A DNA stretch of 64,000 bases from CG2-30-36-16 sp964372115 (GCA_964372115.1 CAYJPN010000021.1:32212-96211), one strand, 5' to 3'. Positions 43,638 to 53,908 are shown, numbered from the stretch's first letter. The notes: a model not told the origin generated them from the sequence alone. Translations and numbers: made by a program.

Positions 43638-46600
43638 TAGAACTCAAATTTGTATCGAAGGCCAAGTTCGTTGACCATCTCGTTTGAAAGATTTGTCTCG
43701 GTAATTGATTCTTTTCGTTCAAGCCTGAGGAAAAGTTTTTTAAGAACCGGGTATTCTATTTTTATACTCGCATGTGTAAGATCCTGAAAAACGTCGGTCG
43801 AACCTCCGATTGAATACCGGAAATCACCGGCTTTGCCCACAACATTAAATTTTGTTGCAGCCCCCACCTGCCGTAATTCAACAGTGCGGATGTACTCGCC
43901 AAACTGGTTATTTAAAAAACCACCAACAATTGAACCTGCAAGTGATGCGGCATATTGCTGCGCTTTATTTTGATCAGCTTGAGACGCGCCCGTAGTAAAG
44001 TTTCCAGTTAAAATAAACATCACTGCATCGGTTGAATTTAGTGTGGGATCCGGTATATCATTCTCTATATTTTCCGCACCACGGTATACCGCAATATTGT
44101 TTTTTTCCTGGAGCAAACTTTGCCCGAGATTGTCAAGATCGCCTTTTATTTTTATTTTCACCGCAACTTCTTCTTCCAGCCCGGAAGTTGAATCGGAAAC
44201 CGGATAATAATAATCCTGATAAGCCGCGGTTATGTCAAGATACGGGTTGGAAAGTTCATTTTCAAACTTTACGGAACCTGTAGCTCTAAATATTTTTGTT
44301 AAAAACTGAAGAGTCGACTCTTCGAGTAATTGTAATTCACCTATTGCCCGTGTGCGTTCATTTATACTCTCATACTTAAAATTACCGTTGAGTACAGCAG
44401 TAAGATTTTGATTTAACTCCTTTGAAAGGACAAAAATGATTGTTGCTTCATTTTCAACAAAGACGTCCACCGAATAATCGAAGGGTAATTTTTTATTTTC
44501 AAATGTTTGGCTGCTTCTCTCTTTTTCACGCGCCAAATCCACCAAACGTTGTAAATCGAGGTCATCTTTTTTGTTGATGGTATCCTCTACAAATTTGTAT
44601 ATGAATTTATCCGATTGATTTTGATAGGAGCTTTGCGTCTGGGGGAATGTGAGTTCAGCCCTTTTTATTGTAACAGGCGCAACCAAAAAATTTCTATATT
44701 CACTCATTTTAAATTCAATATTACCACGTGTTGCCACTACAAGATCGCCATAAACTGCGGGACTTGCCGATTTGGAAACGTCATCAAGCACTTTCAACTG
44801 ACCATTAACAGCTACATCGGAGGAATAGATATTAAAATTTTTATGAAGCGCCTTTCCTGTACCGGTCATCTTGCCGCCGAATTTTGTTCCATCAACATTG
44901 GCAATTGATAAACTGTCGAGTATAATTTCACTCTCTGTTACTTTTACTTTTAATCCTGCATTGTACTCAAGGTTGTTGGCTTCTGCTATAAAAGCGCCGT
45001 TCCGCAGTATAAGGTATCCGGAAGGCTGCGGATTTTCATAAGTGCCGCCAATCGAGAGCGCGGTAGTTATATTTCCTCTTAATTTATTAACAGCAGGTAA
45101 CAGGTCGCCGAAAGCGCCAAGATTAAATTCCTCGGCAGTAAGTTTTACATCAATTGGACTCGAATTAAGAAGCCGTTCCCCGCCGTTCAAAGCAAGATTA
45201 ATAGGTAGATTACCTGTAATGTATAATGCCGGTTTATTTTTATTTGCTAACGTATCAAGAAAACGTATATCAACATTTAAGTTTTTTTCATTGTAAGTTA
45301 AGTTGCTTATCAGCGAACCAAAATTTTTCTTTTTATAAGTAATGCTGTCAACACTCATTTTAAAATCGATCGTAGGATTTTCAAAATTACCTTTAATCCT
45401 GCTGTCTATATTTATACTTGCTATCAGACTATTTTCGAGGCTAAGTCCAAAAAGTTTTGTGCTGATGTGCCGACCGCGAATATTATTAACTTGAAGCCTT
45501 AAGTTCTGCTCGCCTTCTCTACCAAGCGCCCCCTCAAGAGTTATTGTGCCGGGATTGTGTGAGAGTACAAATTGCTGAATAATTAAATTATCCCCGGAGT
45601 AGGCGAACTTTAAATCGCCTTTATTCACAAGATCATAATCATCATACCTAACAGCAAAGGAATCAATATCCAACGCAATCATCGCTCCGGTCATATCAAC
45701 ATGTCCGAGTAGTTTTACGAATGCCGTATTTTCATAATCAACAAAAAAATTGACGCTGGCAATTTTATTTTCAAAGTTAAAATTTAGAGCCAAATTTTTT
45801 AATTCGCTCCCAGTAAAAATTCTTTTTGTTGTTAAACTTACTTTCGAGGAAATGTCCGAAAGCGAATCGGCATATCTACTATTAGAAATTGAACAGTTAA
45901 GCTGAAGATCTGTCAAGAAAAAAACATCCTGTTCACCCCAATATTTTAAGTATCCGATAGTTGTATTCGATGTTATCGAAATACTGTCATTACTCGATTT
46001 TATTTCTCCTGTTAAATATCCGTCAAGTTCAAACTCGTTGTTACCAAGAAATAAAGAGAGCAAATCAAAGTCCTTAAACTCCACCGAATATTGGATGTTT
46101 AATGTCGAATCAGTCGGTAAGGATTTTGAAAGAGATTCATTTTCAAACTCTAACACGCTGGATTCATTTAAAGTATCTTGCACTAATGATAAATCGCGCA
46201 TTTTTTCATTCACAGCATTTTTTATCAAACCGGCTTCACTTTTTATTAAATCAACTGCTTGAGTTATGGAAAATTTGCCGGATAAGGTAACATCGGCAAG
46301 ATCAGAGATAAAGTTTATTACACGCTCCCCATTTTCTTCATAACGTAAATCGACAATTGCCCTCGTTGAGTCTATCATCATGTCATTAACATGAGAGTCG
46401 CTTATAAGTATATTTGCGAACAAATTCATTTTATCGGGATCAAAACCATCTCCTTCAAGATCAAGTGACAATTTTATGTCACTTGTAAAGGTAGTATCAC
46501 CCGTAAAATCCTGAATGTTAAGATTGTTTATTTTGCCTTTTAAAGTGTAACCCGGTTGCGTTTTATTTTCGAAATTCAACTGCCCTTTAACATCAACTGA

Positions 46601-48136
46601 AGCTGTATCGAAAACCGCAAGAAGATCATAATCGATTAATTTTGTGTACGCGTCAGCCTTTAACCGCAGTGTATCGAACCGGTTATCTGCAATAACGGAG
46701 CCATCTGCAAAAAAGTTTACACTTGCTTTTAGCTTTTGAGGATCTACTCCGACCCCTTTTATTGAACCGTGCGAACTTAAATTTGATGTTATACTCGAAA
46801 ACGGTTTTATATTTAGGTTGAGAGTTGAAAATAATACGTTATACTCCATCTGCTCTTTGGTAAGATTTATCGAACCGTTAAATCCAACATTACCCTGATC
46901 GGTTGTTAGATAGACATTGGTTTTAAAATCCAACGGTTTACCTATATAATGGAGAGTATCAAATTTTATAACGCCAAGCTCAGGATATAAAGGCAAATGT
47001 AACGATGGGAGTAAATTGTCTACATCAATCATATCAATATATGAACCGTTAAAATCTGCTGTAAAAAATAGATTAGACAGATTACTTAGATTGAGCATTT
47101 GTCCACCGGTAACAAGCCGGCTGTTTGGCATTTCCAATTTTATTTCGTCAATATTTACTGCATCAAACGGTCCGCTTGCATTTAAAGATGCGTAAATTTC
47201 TCCGCGCAAAATTCCGGTTGGAGGGACAAAAACCTCCAAATCACCAAAATAAAATTTGTCGGCTTCAAAGTTAAGTTTCAGATTCGAATTTTTTATTACA
47301 GACGCGCTGTCAAATAAATTGAATCCGGTGATAGAAGCGTTTAAATTAATATCCGAACTGCCGGTTTGAATAGATAAGTTTGTAACGCTCAATTCATCCG
47401 GATTTACTGTAAAACTGCCTGACAAGTTTTGCAAATTAAAATTAATAATGTTCGGGTTAATTTTTAGGTAATCAATTTCGGTTTCATATTTGTTATTTTT
47501 TATATCTGCAAATGCGCTTAGTGATAAACTAACACTTTCGGCTCTAAAATCATCCATATTAAGGTTTGGATAATTCGCCGTGTTTCCTTTTAATGCCCTT
47601 TGCTGAAGACTAAAGTTTATACCGGATAATTTTAAGTCAGCAACTTCAATTGTAAACGGAAATTCGGATGTTGTTGAATCCTCTGCCGCAGGCGGAACCA
47701 GGTTTGTTATATTGAGTTGCCCATCATCATCTTTTATAAGCTCAATTGACCCTTTTTTTATTTCAAACTTTCTTACATAAATTCTTTTGCGCAATAACTG
47801 TAAGGGGCTTATTCTAACTTCAATCGACTCAACATTTAATAGTGTATCTTGCTCAAGCGTTAATACGGGATGCCGGAGATAGATAGATGTAAATATTGTT
47901 CCGTCAATTTTTTCAAGACTAAGTTTTCCGTTTAGCGCGCTGTTAACCTCTTCCACAACAAAATCTTTTAACCAGTTGCGAAACATTGAAGTTTGGCTGA
48001 TGCCAAAAGCGATTATAAGAATCGTAATTATGCCGAGGAAAAAGTATAAAAATAAATTTACTATCCGGTGATAAAGAGTTCTTCTTTTTTCTACCGTCTT
48101 TTTGTCTTTACCCGGTTCTTTAGTCGCTTCAGCCAA
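43637..48136 (-). CDS. tamB: Translocation and assembly module protein TamB
   Basis: 1499 residues. One N-terminal membrane helix (about 25-45, FLYFFLGIITILIIAFGISQT) anchors a long periplasmic beta-taco made of repeated hydrophobic-groove strands (SLEKIDGTIFTSIYLRHPVL, GYLILRNGAFIAEANNLEY). The C-terminal DUF490 domain has LFLRLERKESITETNLSNEMVNELGLRYKFEF (split), ending in aromatic F. TamB/AsmA-like proteins bridge inner and outer membranes for phospholipid transport. The first gene of tamB-rnr-(peptidase-barrel), and followed in that operon by a BamA-like barrel rather than a TamA gene. Confidence 0.93.
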   Translation of the reverse strand: MAEATKEPGKDKKTVEKRRTLYHRIVNLFLYFFLGIITILIIAFGISQTSMFRNWLKDFVVEEVNSALNGKLSLEKIDGTIFTSIYLRHPVLTLEQDTLLNVESIEVRISPLQLLRKRIYVRKFEIKKGSIELIKDDDGQLNITNLVPPAAEDSTTSEFPFTIEVADLKLSGINFSLQQRALKGNTANYPNLNMDDFRAESVSLSLSAFADIKNNKYETEIDYLKINPNIINFNLQNLSGSFTVNPDELSVTNLSIQTGSSDINLNASITGFNLFDSASVIKNSNLKLNFEADKFYFGDLEVFVPPTGILRGEIYASLNASGPFDAVNIDEIKLEMPNSRLVTGGQMLNLSNLSNLFFTADFNGSYIDMIDVDNLLPSLHLPLYPELGVIKFDTLHYIGKPLDFKTNVYLTTDQGNVGFNGSINLTKEQMEYNVLFSTLNLNIKPFSSITSNLSSHGSIKGVGVDPQKLKASVNFFADGSVIADNRFDTLRLKADAYTKLIDYDLLAVFDTASVDVKGQLNFENKTQPGYTLKGKINNLNIQDFTGDTTFTSDIKLSLDLEGDGFDPDKMNLFANILISDSHVNDMMIDSTRAIVDLRYEENGERVINFISDLADVTLSGKFSITQAVDLIKSEAGLIKNAVNEKMRDLSLVQDTLNESSVLEFENESLSKSLPTDSTLNIQYSVEFKDFDLLSLFLGNNEFELDGYLTGEIKSSNDSISITSNTTIGYLKYWGEQDVFFLTDLQLNCSISNSRYADSLSDISSKVSLTTKRIFTGSELKNLALNFNFENKIASVNFFVDYENTAFVKLLGHVDMTGAMIALDIDSFAVRYDDYDLVNKGDLKFAYSGDNLIIQQFVLSHNPGTITLEGALGREGEQNLRLQVNNIRGRHISTKLFGLSLENSLIASINIDSRIKGNFENPTIDFKMSVDSITYKKKNFGSLISNLTYNEKNLNVDIRFLDTLANKNKPALYITGNLPINLALNGGERLLNSSPIDVKLTAEEFNLGAFGDLLPAVNKLRGNITTALSIGGTYENPQPSGYLILRNGAFIAEANNLEYNAGLKVKVTESEIILDSLSIANVDGTKFGGKMTGTGKALHKNFNIYSSDVAVNGQLKVLDDVSKSASPAVYGDLVVATRGNIEFKMSEYRNFLVAPVTIKRAELTFPQTQSSYQNQSDKFIYKFVEDTINKKDDLDLQRLVDLAREKERSSQTFENKKLPFDYSVDVFVENEATIIFVLSKELNQNLTAVLNGNFKYESINERTRAIGELQLLEESTLQFLTKIFRATGSVKFENELSNPYLDITAAYQDYYYPVSDSTSGLEEEVAVKIKIKGDLDNLGQSLLQEKNNIAVYRGAENIENDIPDPTLNSTDAVMFILTGNFTTGASQADQNKAQQYAASLAGSIVGGFLNNQFGEYIRTVELRQVGAATKFNVVGKAGDFRYSIGGSTDVFQDLTHASIKIEYPVLKKLFLRLERKESITETNLSNEMVNELGLRYKFEF

Positions 48137-48222
48137 AAGTTCTTTCTGTACAGTACATTAAATATTTATTGATGGAAACATTAAGATAAAATGAGTTAAT
48201 AATCAAAGATGAAAAAGCAGCA

Positions 48223-48702
48223 CTAATTTTTGTATTTGTCAATTATCATCTGAATAATTTTAGAAGTGGATTGATTATTTACAAACTGTATTGTCTCAAC
48301 ACTTCCGCCGTTGGCTTCAACAACGCCGCGCCCTACAATATTATCGATTGCCCAGTCGGCGCCTTTTACAAGTACATCCGGAATTACCGCGTCAATCAGT
48401 TCTTTAGGAGTATCTTCATCAAATAATGTTACGTAATCTACAGCTTTTAAGTTTGAAACAATAAACGCGCGTTCATATTCATTTAATATTGGTCGCTTTT
48501 CGCCTTTTATTTTTTTTATGGAAGAGTCGCTGTTTATACCAACAATTAAAATATCCCCCATCATCCTGGCTTTTGATAAATAGTCAACATGACCAGAATG
48601 TAAAATATCAAAACAGCCGTTTGTAAATACTACTTTTTTCCCCTCGGCTTTTAATGTTTTGCGTTTTATTAAGAGTTCTTCTCTTGTCAATATTCTATTC
48701 AT
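48223..48702 (-). CDS. rfaE2: D-glycero-beta-D-manno-heptose 1-phosphate adenylyltransferase
   Basis: 159 residues, the cytidylyltransferase-like half of HldE as a separate gene. VVFTNGCFDILHSGHVDYL gives the HxGH nucleotide motif; IVGRGVVEANGGSVETIQFV follows. It activates heptose 1-phosphate to ADP-heptose for LPS core. It overlaps rfaE1 by 8 bases. Confidence 0.94.
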   Translation of the reverse strand: MNRILTREELLIKRKTLKAEGKKVVFTNGCFDILHSGHVDYLSKARMMGDILIVGINSDSSIKKIKGEKRPILNEYERAFIVSNLKAVDYVTLFDEDTPKELIDAVIPDVLVKGADWAIDNIVGRGVVEANGGSVETIQFVNNQSTSKIIQMIIDKYKN

Positions 48703-49696
48703 TAGTCAAATCGCCAATCACTATTTCAAATAATTTTTCCGGGTCTATCGGGACAATACCAACTTCTTCGCAAACAATACCGCCTGCAAAATTTGCAAGG
48801 TATGATGCTTCTAATATACTAGCGCCCGCTGCAAGCGCCATTGTTAGAGTTGAAATAACAGTATCTCCGGCGCCTGAAACATCAGCAACTTTGCGGGCTT
48901 TTGTCGGCATTCGCTTTTCCTCTTTCCCTCTTTCAAAAATCGCTATCCCCTCTTCACCAAGGGTTAACAATACGTATTGTGCGTTTAATTTTTCGAGTAG
49001 CTGGTTGCCCGCCATTGAAATATCTTCTTTTGTTTTAATCCGAATACCGAGTGCGTCTTCTGTTTCTTTTCTGTTTGGTTTAAAAACCGTTACGTTCTGA
49101 TAACTGAAAAAATTGCTAAACTTCGGATCAACCGTTATAAGTTTGTTATTCTTTACAGCAAGTTCAATAATATTTTTTATTAACAGCGGGGTAAGCACAC
49201 CTTTGTTATAATCCTGAAGAATGATTCCGTCGAAATTATTGATATTACTTTTTATATAATCCAATACTTTTTGCTGGATGGGTTCGGAAATATAGTCTTT
49301 GCTTTCTTTATCAATACGCACCACGTGCTGCTTCTGAGCAATTACCCTGGTTTTAGCAGTTGTCGGGCGTGAGTCATCAACTATCAACCCGTCATCCTCA
49401 ATCAAGTTTTCATTTATCAAAGAACGGAATATCGCTCCGTCGTTATCATAACCGATAACTCCGATTGGGTATGCGATGCCGCCAAGCTTTAAAATATTAA
49501 GAGCTACATTTGCCGCTCCGCCAAAGCGATAGAATTCGTTTTCTACTTCAACTACAGGCACCGGGGCTTCGGGAGATATTCTTTTTACATCTCCCCGGAA
49601 ATAACAATCAAGCATCATATCGCCGACTATTGCTATTCTTTTGGCTCTAAATTTTTGTTCTAATTCGTCTAATCTTTGTCTGGAAATACTAACCAT
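48695..49696 (-). CDS. rfaE1: D-glycero-beta-D-manno-heptose-7-phosphate kinase
   Basis: 333 residues from the ATG at 49696 (AGG six bases ahead; a TTG just upstream is rejected). PfkB-type kinase: FRFGGAANVALNILKLGG-like N-terminal GGA motif (YRFGGAANVALN), DVSGAGDTVISTL with the catalytic Asp. It is the kinase half of HldE. With rfaE2 it forms a two-gene ADP-heptose module whose product would feed the GT9 enzyme at 1.4-2.5 kb. Confidence 0.93.
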   Translation of the reverse strand: MVSISRQRLDELEQKFRAKRIAIVGDMMLDCYFRGDVKRISPEAPVPVVEVENEFYRFGGAANVALNILKLGGIAYPIGVIGYDNDGAIFRSLINENLIEDDGLIVDDSRPTTAKTRVIAQKQHVVRIDKESKDYISEPIQQKVLDYIKSNINNFDGIILQDYNKGVLTPLLIKNIIELAVKNNKLITVDPKFSNFFSYQNVTVFKPNRKETEDALGIRIKTKEDISMAGNQLLEKLNAQYVLLTLGEEGIAIFERGKEEKRMPTKARKVADVSGAGDTVISTLTMALAAGASILEASYLANFAGGIVCEEVGIVPIDPEKLFEIVIGDLTNE

Positions 49697-49879
49697 CAAA
49701 TTACCTAATAATAAAAAACTAAGGGTTAAAAGATAAAAAGAAATTACATGCTTAAAAAGTTATTAGAATCTCCGGAAATGCGCTTAAAATTTGCTCCCCG
49801 GAATAAATATAAACATCCGGTTTGCGGCAAATTTCATAATGCTTTTAATTCGAATAACGCGGAGAAATGATTATTATTA

Positions 49880-51109
49880 TCAACTTATACTTTTTGCTCT
49901 AATCAGTGGGTCGATGTAAAAGATTGGTTTTAGTTTTTCAAATTTAACAAGCGCGGAAATAAGGAAGTCCTGTTGCGACTGATGTTCAAAAAAATTTTTC
50001 ATTACCAAATGTTCCGAGTGTACCAATGCTTCCTCAAATACTTCCATAACAAATGAGTTTAGCGGCGGCCAGTTGCTTTGTAAATCATAACCCTGGATTG
50101 CCCATATACCAAGTTTGATAATATTTTTAATCATCCCGTCCATCGACAATGAATCTCTTCCGTGCGAGTTATCAAGTAAATCTACCGCCTTTACCTGATA
50201 TGTTCGGAAGTCGTTCATCTCTTTTGTTGAAACCGCCATAGTATGAATATATAGATTTTCATAACAAATCCATTTTGCATTGCTATAAACGTTTTCACCA
50301 AGTTCTGATATTTGCAGCAGCACAGCCATGTTTTCAAAGTGCGAACTCAATTCGCCGCTGTTTCTTTTACTTTGAACTTCAATAGCATTCAATAGATTTT
50401 TTTTGGTCATTGAAACATTGGTAGATAAAAATTGCTGGTTAATGTGACTGAGGATCAGATCGTAATTGTTTGTCAGCAATTTTACATGTTCTTTTAATTC
50501 GGCGGGAATAAATTCATCAACAAATTCATCGTATCGATGAATACCGTATAAACGCCCCTTTTTATCTTTTACAATATTTAAGAGATCTTCAATAGTATCG
50601 TGGAGCGCTGCAATAGCACTGTATTTTTGGCTGCCGGTATCGTCCATCTTTAATTGCTTTACCACAGCGGCAACCCGGTTATGATGCGCAGTAGAAGTAA
50701 TTCCGCAGCGTCTTTTTAATTTGAAGTGAAAAAATAAACCGAAAGACCTTCTAACTGCAGTTGAATACTCACCGTAAAGATGGGTCAATGCTTCTTCTTT
50801 TGGTAACTGGTTAAAAAGCAGTTTTTCCTGAATGTCCCGAAAATAAGGATTAAACTCAAGGTTAGTTCTCTGTTTATCAATTTCGTTTGGTGCATTTTCA
50901 TGTAGTCTTGGAGTCAGCTCTGAAAAATTTTTCCCTTTTAAAAATCTTTTTACCATTCCACGCGCGGTGCTAAGCAATTCCGGGCTATACAATTGTTCAA
51001 AGTTTTTTTTCGGCGGTACTTTACCATTTATAATTGACGACAAAAATGCCACAGCAGCAGCATACCGCTCATCCTTCTGAAGATGCTGGATGGTAATATT
51101 ATATTTCAT
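49880..51109 (-). CDS. Unrecognised protein with SpoT-like HD pattern
   Basis: 409 residues, soluble. The centre has STAHHNRVAAVVKQL (His142/143), AIAALHDTIEDLL (His170-Asp171, Glu174-Asp175) and, far downstream, YQVKAVDLLDNSHGRDS (Lys307, Asp310, Asn314). That order and spacing is what is seen in the Mn2+-dependent (p)ppGpp hydrolase HD domain of RelA/SpoT (H..HDxxED..KxxDxxxN). No synthetase, TGS or ACT domain accompanies it, and the first 130 and last 90 residues are unlike MESH1/SAH enzymes. Inference: an HD phosphohydrolase, perhaps acting on alarmones or other nucleotides. It has about 110-180 bp of free DNA on both sides. Confidence 0.75.
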   Translation of the reverse strand: MKYNITIQHLQKDERYAAAVAFLSSIINGKVPPKKNFEQLYSPELLSTARGMVKRFLKGKNFSELTPRLHENAPNEIDKQRTNLEFNPYFRDIQEKLLFNQLPKEEALTHLYGEYSTAVRRSFGLFFHFKLKRRCGITSTAHHNRVAAVVKQLKMDDTGSQKYSAIAALHDTIEDLLNIVKDKKGRLYGIHRYDEFVDEFIPAELKEHVKLLTNNYDLILSHINQQFLSTNVSMTKKNLLNAIEVQSKRNSGELSSHFENMAVLLQISELGENVYSNAKWICYENLYIHTMAVSTKEMNDFRTYQVKAVDLLDNSHGRDSLSMDGMIKNIIKLGIWAIQGYDLQSNWPPLNSFVMEVFEEALVHSEHLVMKNFFEHQSQQDFLISALVKFEKLKPIFYIDPLIRAKSIS

Positions 51110-51223
51110 AGCACATCGAAAAAATTATAATGGAAAATTAAGGGTATAGGTAATTCAACAAAGCTTTAAATTTCAATCACCAATTTATAAGATGCCGCCA
51201 TTTAATCAAGGGGGGGGAATAAT

Positions 51224-52306
51224 TTATTTTTTAGCTGACCAATGCGCGAGCGGGTTTGAGATTCGAATCCGGTATAAACCGTTATCGGTGCCTATCCAGA
51301 TGTAATCCCCATCGAAATAAGTAGTGGTTATTTTTGCGGTAGCAATGTCGGTTTGGTTTAAATCCATTTTTTTTATTTTACCGGTAACACGGTCAATTAA
51401 AGCAACGCCTTTACCAACCTCTTTTTTACTATCTTTGTCAAAACTGTAAACGCCTGCCCAAATTGTGTTACCTGTACGCGTCAATGTAAACACGCCATTT
51501 GCCTGAAGACCGTTCCCATCGTAATATCTATCCCAATTTAGCCGCCTGTTGTAACGATAAATTCCGCCGAGGTTAAAGCCGGGTTGGTCTCGCGTAACAA
51601 ATTCATCCGTAGCAAACCAGATATTTGAAGGAGTAATAAGAAAATCTGAAACCGAAACCGCTTCACCTTCACCGTTAAAGCCACGCCCGTTATTGTTTAT
51701 ATAAATCCAGGCAGTTTTGTCTTCATAATTTTTTTTCTTTTGAAATTTATGTACACCCGACTCACTGCCGAACCAGATAATACTGTCGCCGTCAAAAGCT
51801 ATTGATTTGATATTGTTGGATTTTAAATCGGTACCCTGTGTTAAATTTATATCACTAAAACGCTGTTTACTTACATCTAAGCGGGTAAGATTTACAAACC
51901 TTCCGATCCACAAAATATTTTCTGTTTTATCATACAAGAGTGATCGAATCCAGTTGCCCCACTCGCCGCCTTGTGCAAATTTACGCTTGCGCCACTTATC
52001 GCTTTTGCGGTCAAGCGTCCAAAATCCTTCGCTTGTGCCAGCCCAAACATATTTATCACTAACCGCCACAGTGTAAAAAAGATCATCATCAAGGTTGCCG
52101 GTTTTTGTGCTGTAAACAAACCACTTTGCATCTTTTTTTGAATAACGCCAGATACCGTAACCATATGTTGAAACCCAAACATAGTTTGCTTCTTCAACAA
52201 TGCCGGTAATAGTTGCCTCCTCAATCATTTTTTCCGATATTGATTGTGCCGGCAGTGCGCGAAATAAAACTACGATAAGAAAAAAAGTAAACAGGTATTT
52301 ATACAT
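51224..52306 (-). CDS. Exported two-component-regulator-type propeller protein
   Basis: 360 residues from the ATG at 52306 (a TTG two codons upstream is the alternative). The signal peptide FFLIVVLFRALPAQS is followed by six or seven blades with motifs such as NYVWVSTYGYGIWRYSKK, KYVWAGTSEGFWTLDRK and YIWIGTDNGLYRIR, the Reg_prop (PF07494) type normally found as the sensor part of hybrid histidine kinases. Here the propeller stands alone without kinase. Periplasmic by prediction; ligand unknown. It lies 15 bases after panB. Confidence 0.82.
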   Translation of the reverse strand: MYKYLFTFFLIVVLFRALPAQSISEKMIEEATITGIVEEANYVWVSTYGYGIWRYSKKDAKWFVYSTKTGNLDDDLFYTVAVSDKYVWAGTSEGFWTLDRKSDKWRKRKFAQGGEWGNWIRSLLYDKTENILWIGRFVNLTRLDVSKQRFSDINLTQGTDLKSNNIKSIAFDGDSIIWFGSESGVHKFQKKKNYEDKTAWIYINNNGRGFNGEGEAVSVSDFLITPSNIWFATDEFVTRDQPGFNLGGIYRYNRRLNWDRYYDGNGLQANGVFTLTRTGNTIWAGVYSFDKDSKKEVGKGVALIDRVTGKIKKMDLNQTDIATAKITTTYFDGDYIWIGTDNGLYRIRISNPLAHWSAKK

Positions 52307-52321
52307 ATTCAAAAAATTTTG

Positions 52322-53137
52322 TTAATAACTTTCATCTTCCGAAGGAAACTTGCATGTTTTGACGTCATTAATATAATCTGTAAAAGCTTTATTGCATTCT
52401 TCCGCAAGTTGCGCATAATATCTAACAAAGCGGGGGTGAAAATCGACATTTAACCCGAGCATATCGGGCGTTACTAGAATTTGACCATCGCAGTGAACGC
52501 CCGCGCCGATACCAATTGTCGGTATTGTAAGCGCCTCAGTAATTTGTTTCGCAAGTGAAGCTGGAATTTTTTCGAGCACTAACGAAAACGCGCCGGCTTC
52601 TTCAATAATTTTTGCATCTTTTAATATCTCTTCAGCTTCCGCCTTATCACGACCTCTTTCGCGGTAGCTGCCAAACTGATGAATGCTTTGCGGCGTAAGA
52701 CCTATGTGTCCCATCACCGGGATGCCGGCATCCGTAATTTTTTTTATCGTATCGGCAATACGCTCACCGCCTTCTAACTTTACGGCGCTCGCGTTTGTTT
52801 CTTTCATTATTCTGCCGGCATTTCGAAAACCTTCATCGGCAATAAGCTGGTAAGACATAAACGGCATATCTACCACAACCATTGCACGGTTAACGGCTTT
52901 TGTTACTGCCCTGGTGTGATAAATCATTTCGTCCATTGTAACGGGTAATGTTGTTTCGTTGCCCTGGAATACCATACCGAGTGAGTCGCCAACGAGTAAT
53001 AAATCAATACCCGCCTCATCAAGAAGTTTTGCCGTTATAAAATCGTATGCGGTTAAAGCTGTTATCTTTATCCCTTTTTTCTTCAGCAGCCCCAAAGCTT
53101 TTGTAGTTATTCGTTTAAATTTTTGTTCGGTACTCAT
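52322..53137 (-). CDS. panB: 3-methyl-2-oxobutanoate hydroxymethyltransferase
   Basis: 271 residues, normal. First committed step of pantothenate synthesis: ketoisovalerate plus methylene-THF to ketopantoate. LTAYDFITAKLLDEAGID, LLVGDSLGMVFQGNETTLPVT (metal-binding Asp) and GHIGLTPQSIHQFG are signatures. panC and panD are not nearby. It follows the lipoyl-transfer gene by 18 bases. Confidence 0.96.
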   Translation of the reverse strand: MSTEQKFKRITTKALGLLKKKGIKITALTAYDFITAKLLDEAGIDLLLVGDSLGMVFQGNETTLPVTMDEMIYHTRAVTKAVNRAMVVVDMPFMSYQLIADEGFRNAGRIMKETNASAVKLEGGERIADTIKKITDAGIPVMGHIGLTPQSIHQFGSYRERGRDKAEAEEILKDAKIIEEAGAFSLVLEKIPASLAKQITEALTIPTIGIGAGVHCDGQILVTPDMLGLNVDFHPRFVRYYAQLAEECNKAFTDYINDVKTCKFPSEDESY

Positions 53138-53155
53138 TTTGTAAATCTTTTTTTA

Positions 53156-53908
53156 TTACGTGGTTTGCAATAAACCGTTTTCGACAAATTTTTTGCCGAA
53201 ATAATTTTCAAATCCTTCTTTTATAGATTCAGAAAGCCTTTCGAAATCTACTTCTTTATTTAGTATTGTTTCAAGTTCAATAGTTTTCTGTTCTATTTCC
53301 GTTCCGATTTTTTTTATCTCATCATCGGAAAGATTTAGGTAATTTACAAGTCGCTGGTGAAATTTACCTGTTAAAATTGAACCGTGCTGCAGAATAACAT
53401 TGTTTAGTTTTCGCTGCGCGCTGCCGACTAATTTTCTGCCGCTTAATTTTAACTCGCTTTTTGCCGGCATAACAAAGCATAACGCCGATGCTTTATTATC
53501 TTTGTAATGAGTTAAAAAATCAGGCTGAATGTTTTCAAGATCAACACCGGTTAAACTGTCATCGTATATCATCAAACCTTTTGCGAGCGCCATGTTTATT
53601 TGATGATAAAGATTATGAGCCGATGTATTGCCGGCGATAGGGTAAATTACCGAGTATGTTAATTCTTCCGAATGTAACACAGCCCGCCCGCCAGTTGGAC
53701 GAGTAACAACATCAAGCCCGTCTTCACCAGCTTTTTTTTTATTTATACTTTCTACCGTTTGATTAGCGCCGAGTGAAATGCAGTAAGGAGTCCATCTGTA
53801 TAATCTCAAAATAGCTTCGCCGGGTTTGCATTCTTCGGCAAGTTGAAGGTCGTAATCCATGTTAAATTTCCCGGTATTAAAACCGGTATTTTGGAACCTC
53901 CAGATCAT
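53156..53908 (-). CDS. Lipoate-protein ligase family (LipM/LplA-like octanoyltransferase)
   Basis: 250 residues of the BPL/LplA/LipB fold, which moves octanoyl or lipoyl groups onto carrier domains such as GcvH and E2. RPTGGRAVLHSEELTYSVIYP is the central motif and KLSGRKLVGSAQRK has the lysine pair. ASALCFVMPAKSEL places a cysteine where LipM octanoyltransferases have their catalytic Cys (SGVCFDAPSWYEL in the family), favouring LipM over LplA; this assignment is by memory of the motif. Its start overlaps the stop of lpxA by 4 bases. Confidence 0.85.
   Translation of the reverse strand: MIWRFQNTGFNTGKFNMDYDLQLAEECKPGEAILRLYRWTPYCISLGANQTVESINKKKAGEDGLDVVTRPTGGRAVLHSEELTYSVIYPIAGNTSAHNLYHQINMALAKGLMIYDDSLTGVDLENIQPDFLTHYKDNKASALCFVMPAKSELKLSGRKLVGSAQRKLNNVILQHGSILTGKFHQRLVNYLNLSDDEIKKIGTEIEQKTIELETILNKEVDFERLSESIKEGFENYFGKKFVENGLLQTT

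Noticed and set aside
51210..51217. Run of eight G as a phase-variation tract
   Set aside because: It lies between two stop/start regions and not in a coding or promoter position that slippage would switch.
51250..51280. TTCGAATCC resembling a tRNA T-loop
   Set aside because: It is inside the propeller coding sequence and no acceptor or anticodon stem can be drawn around it.
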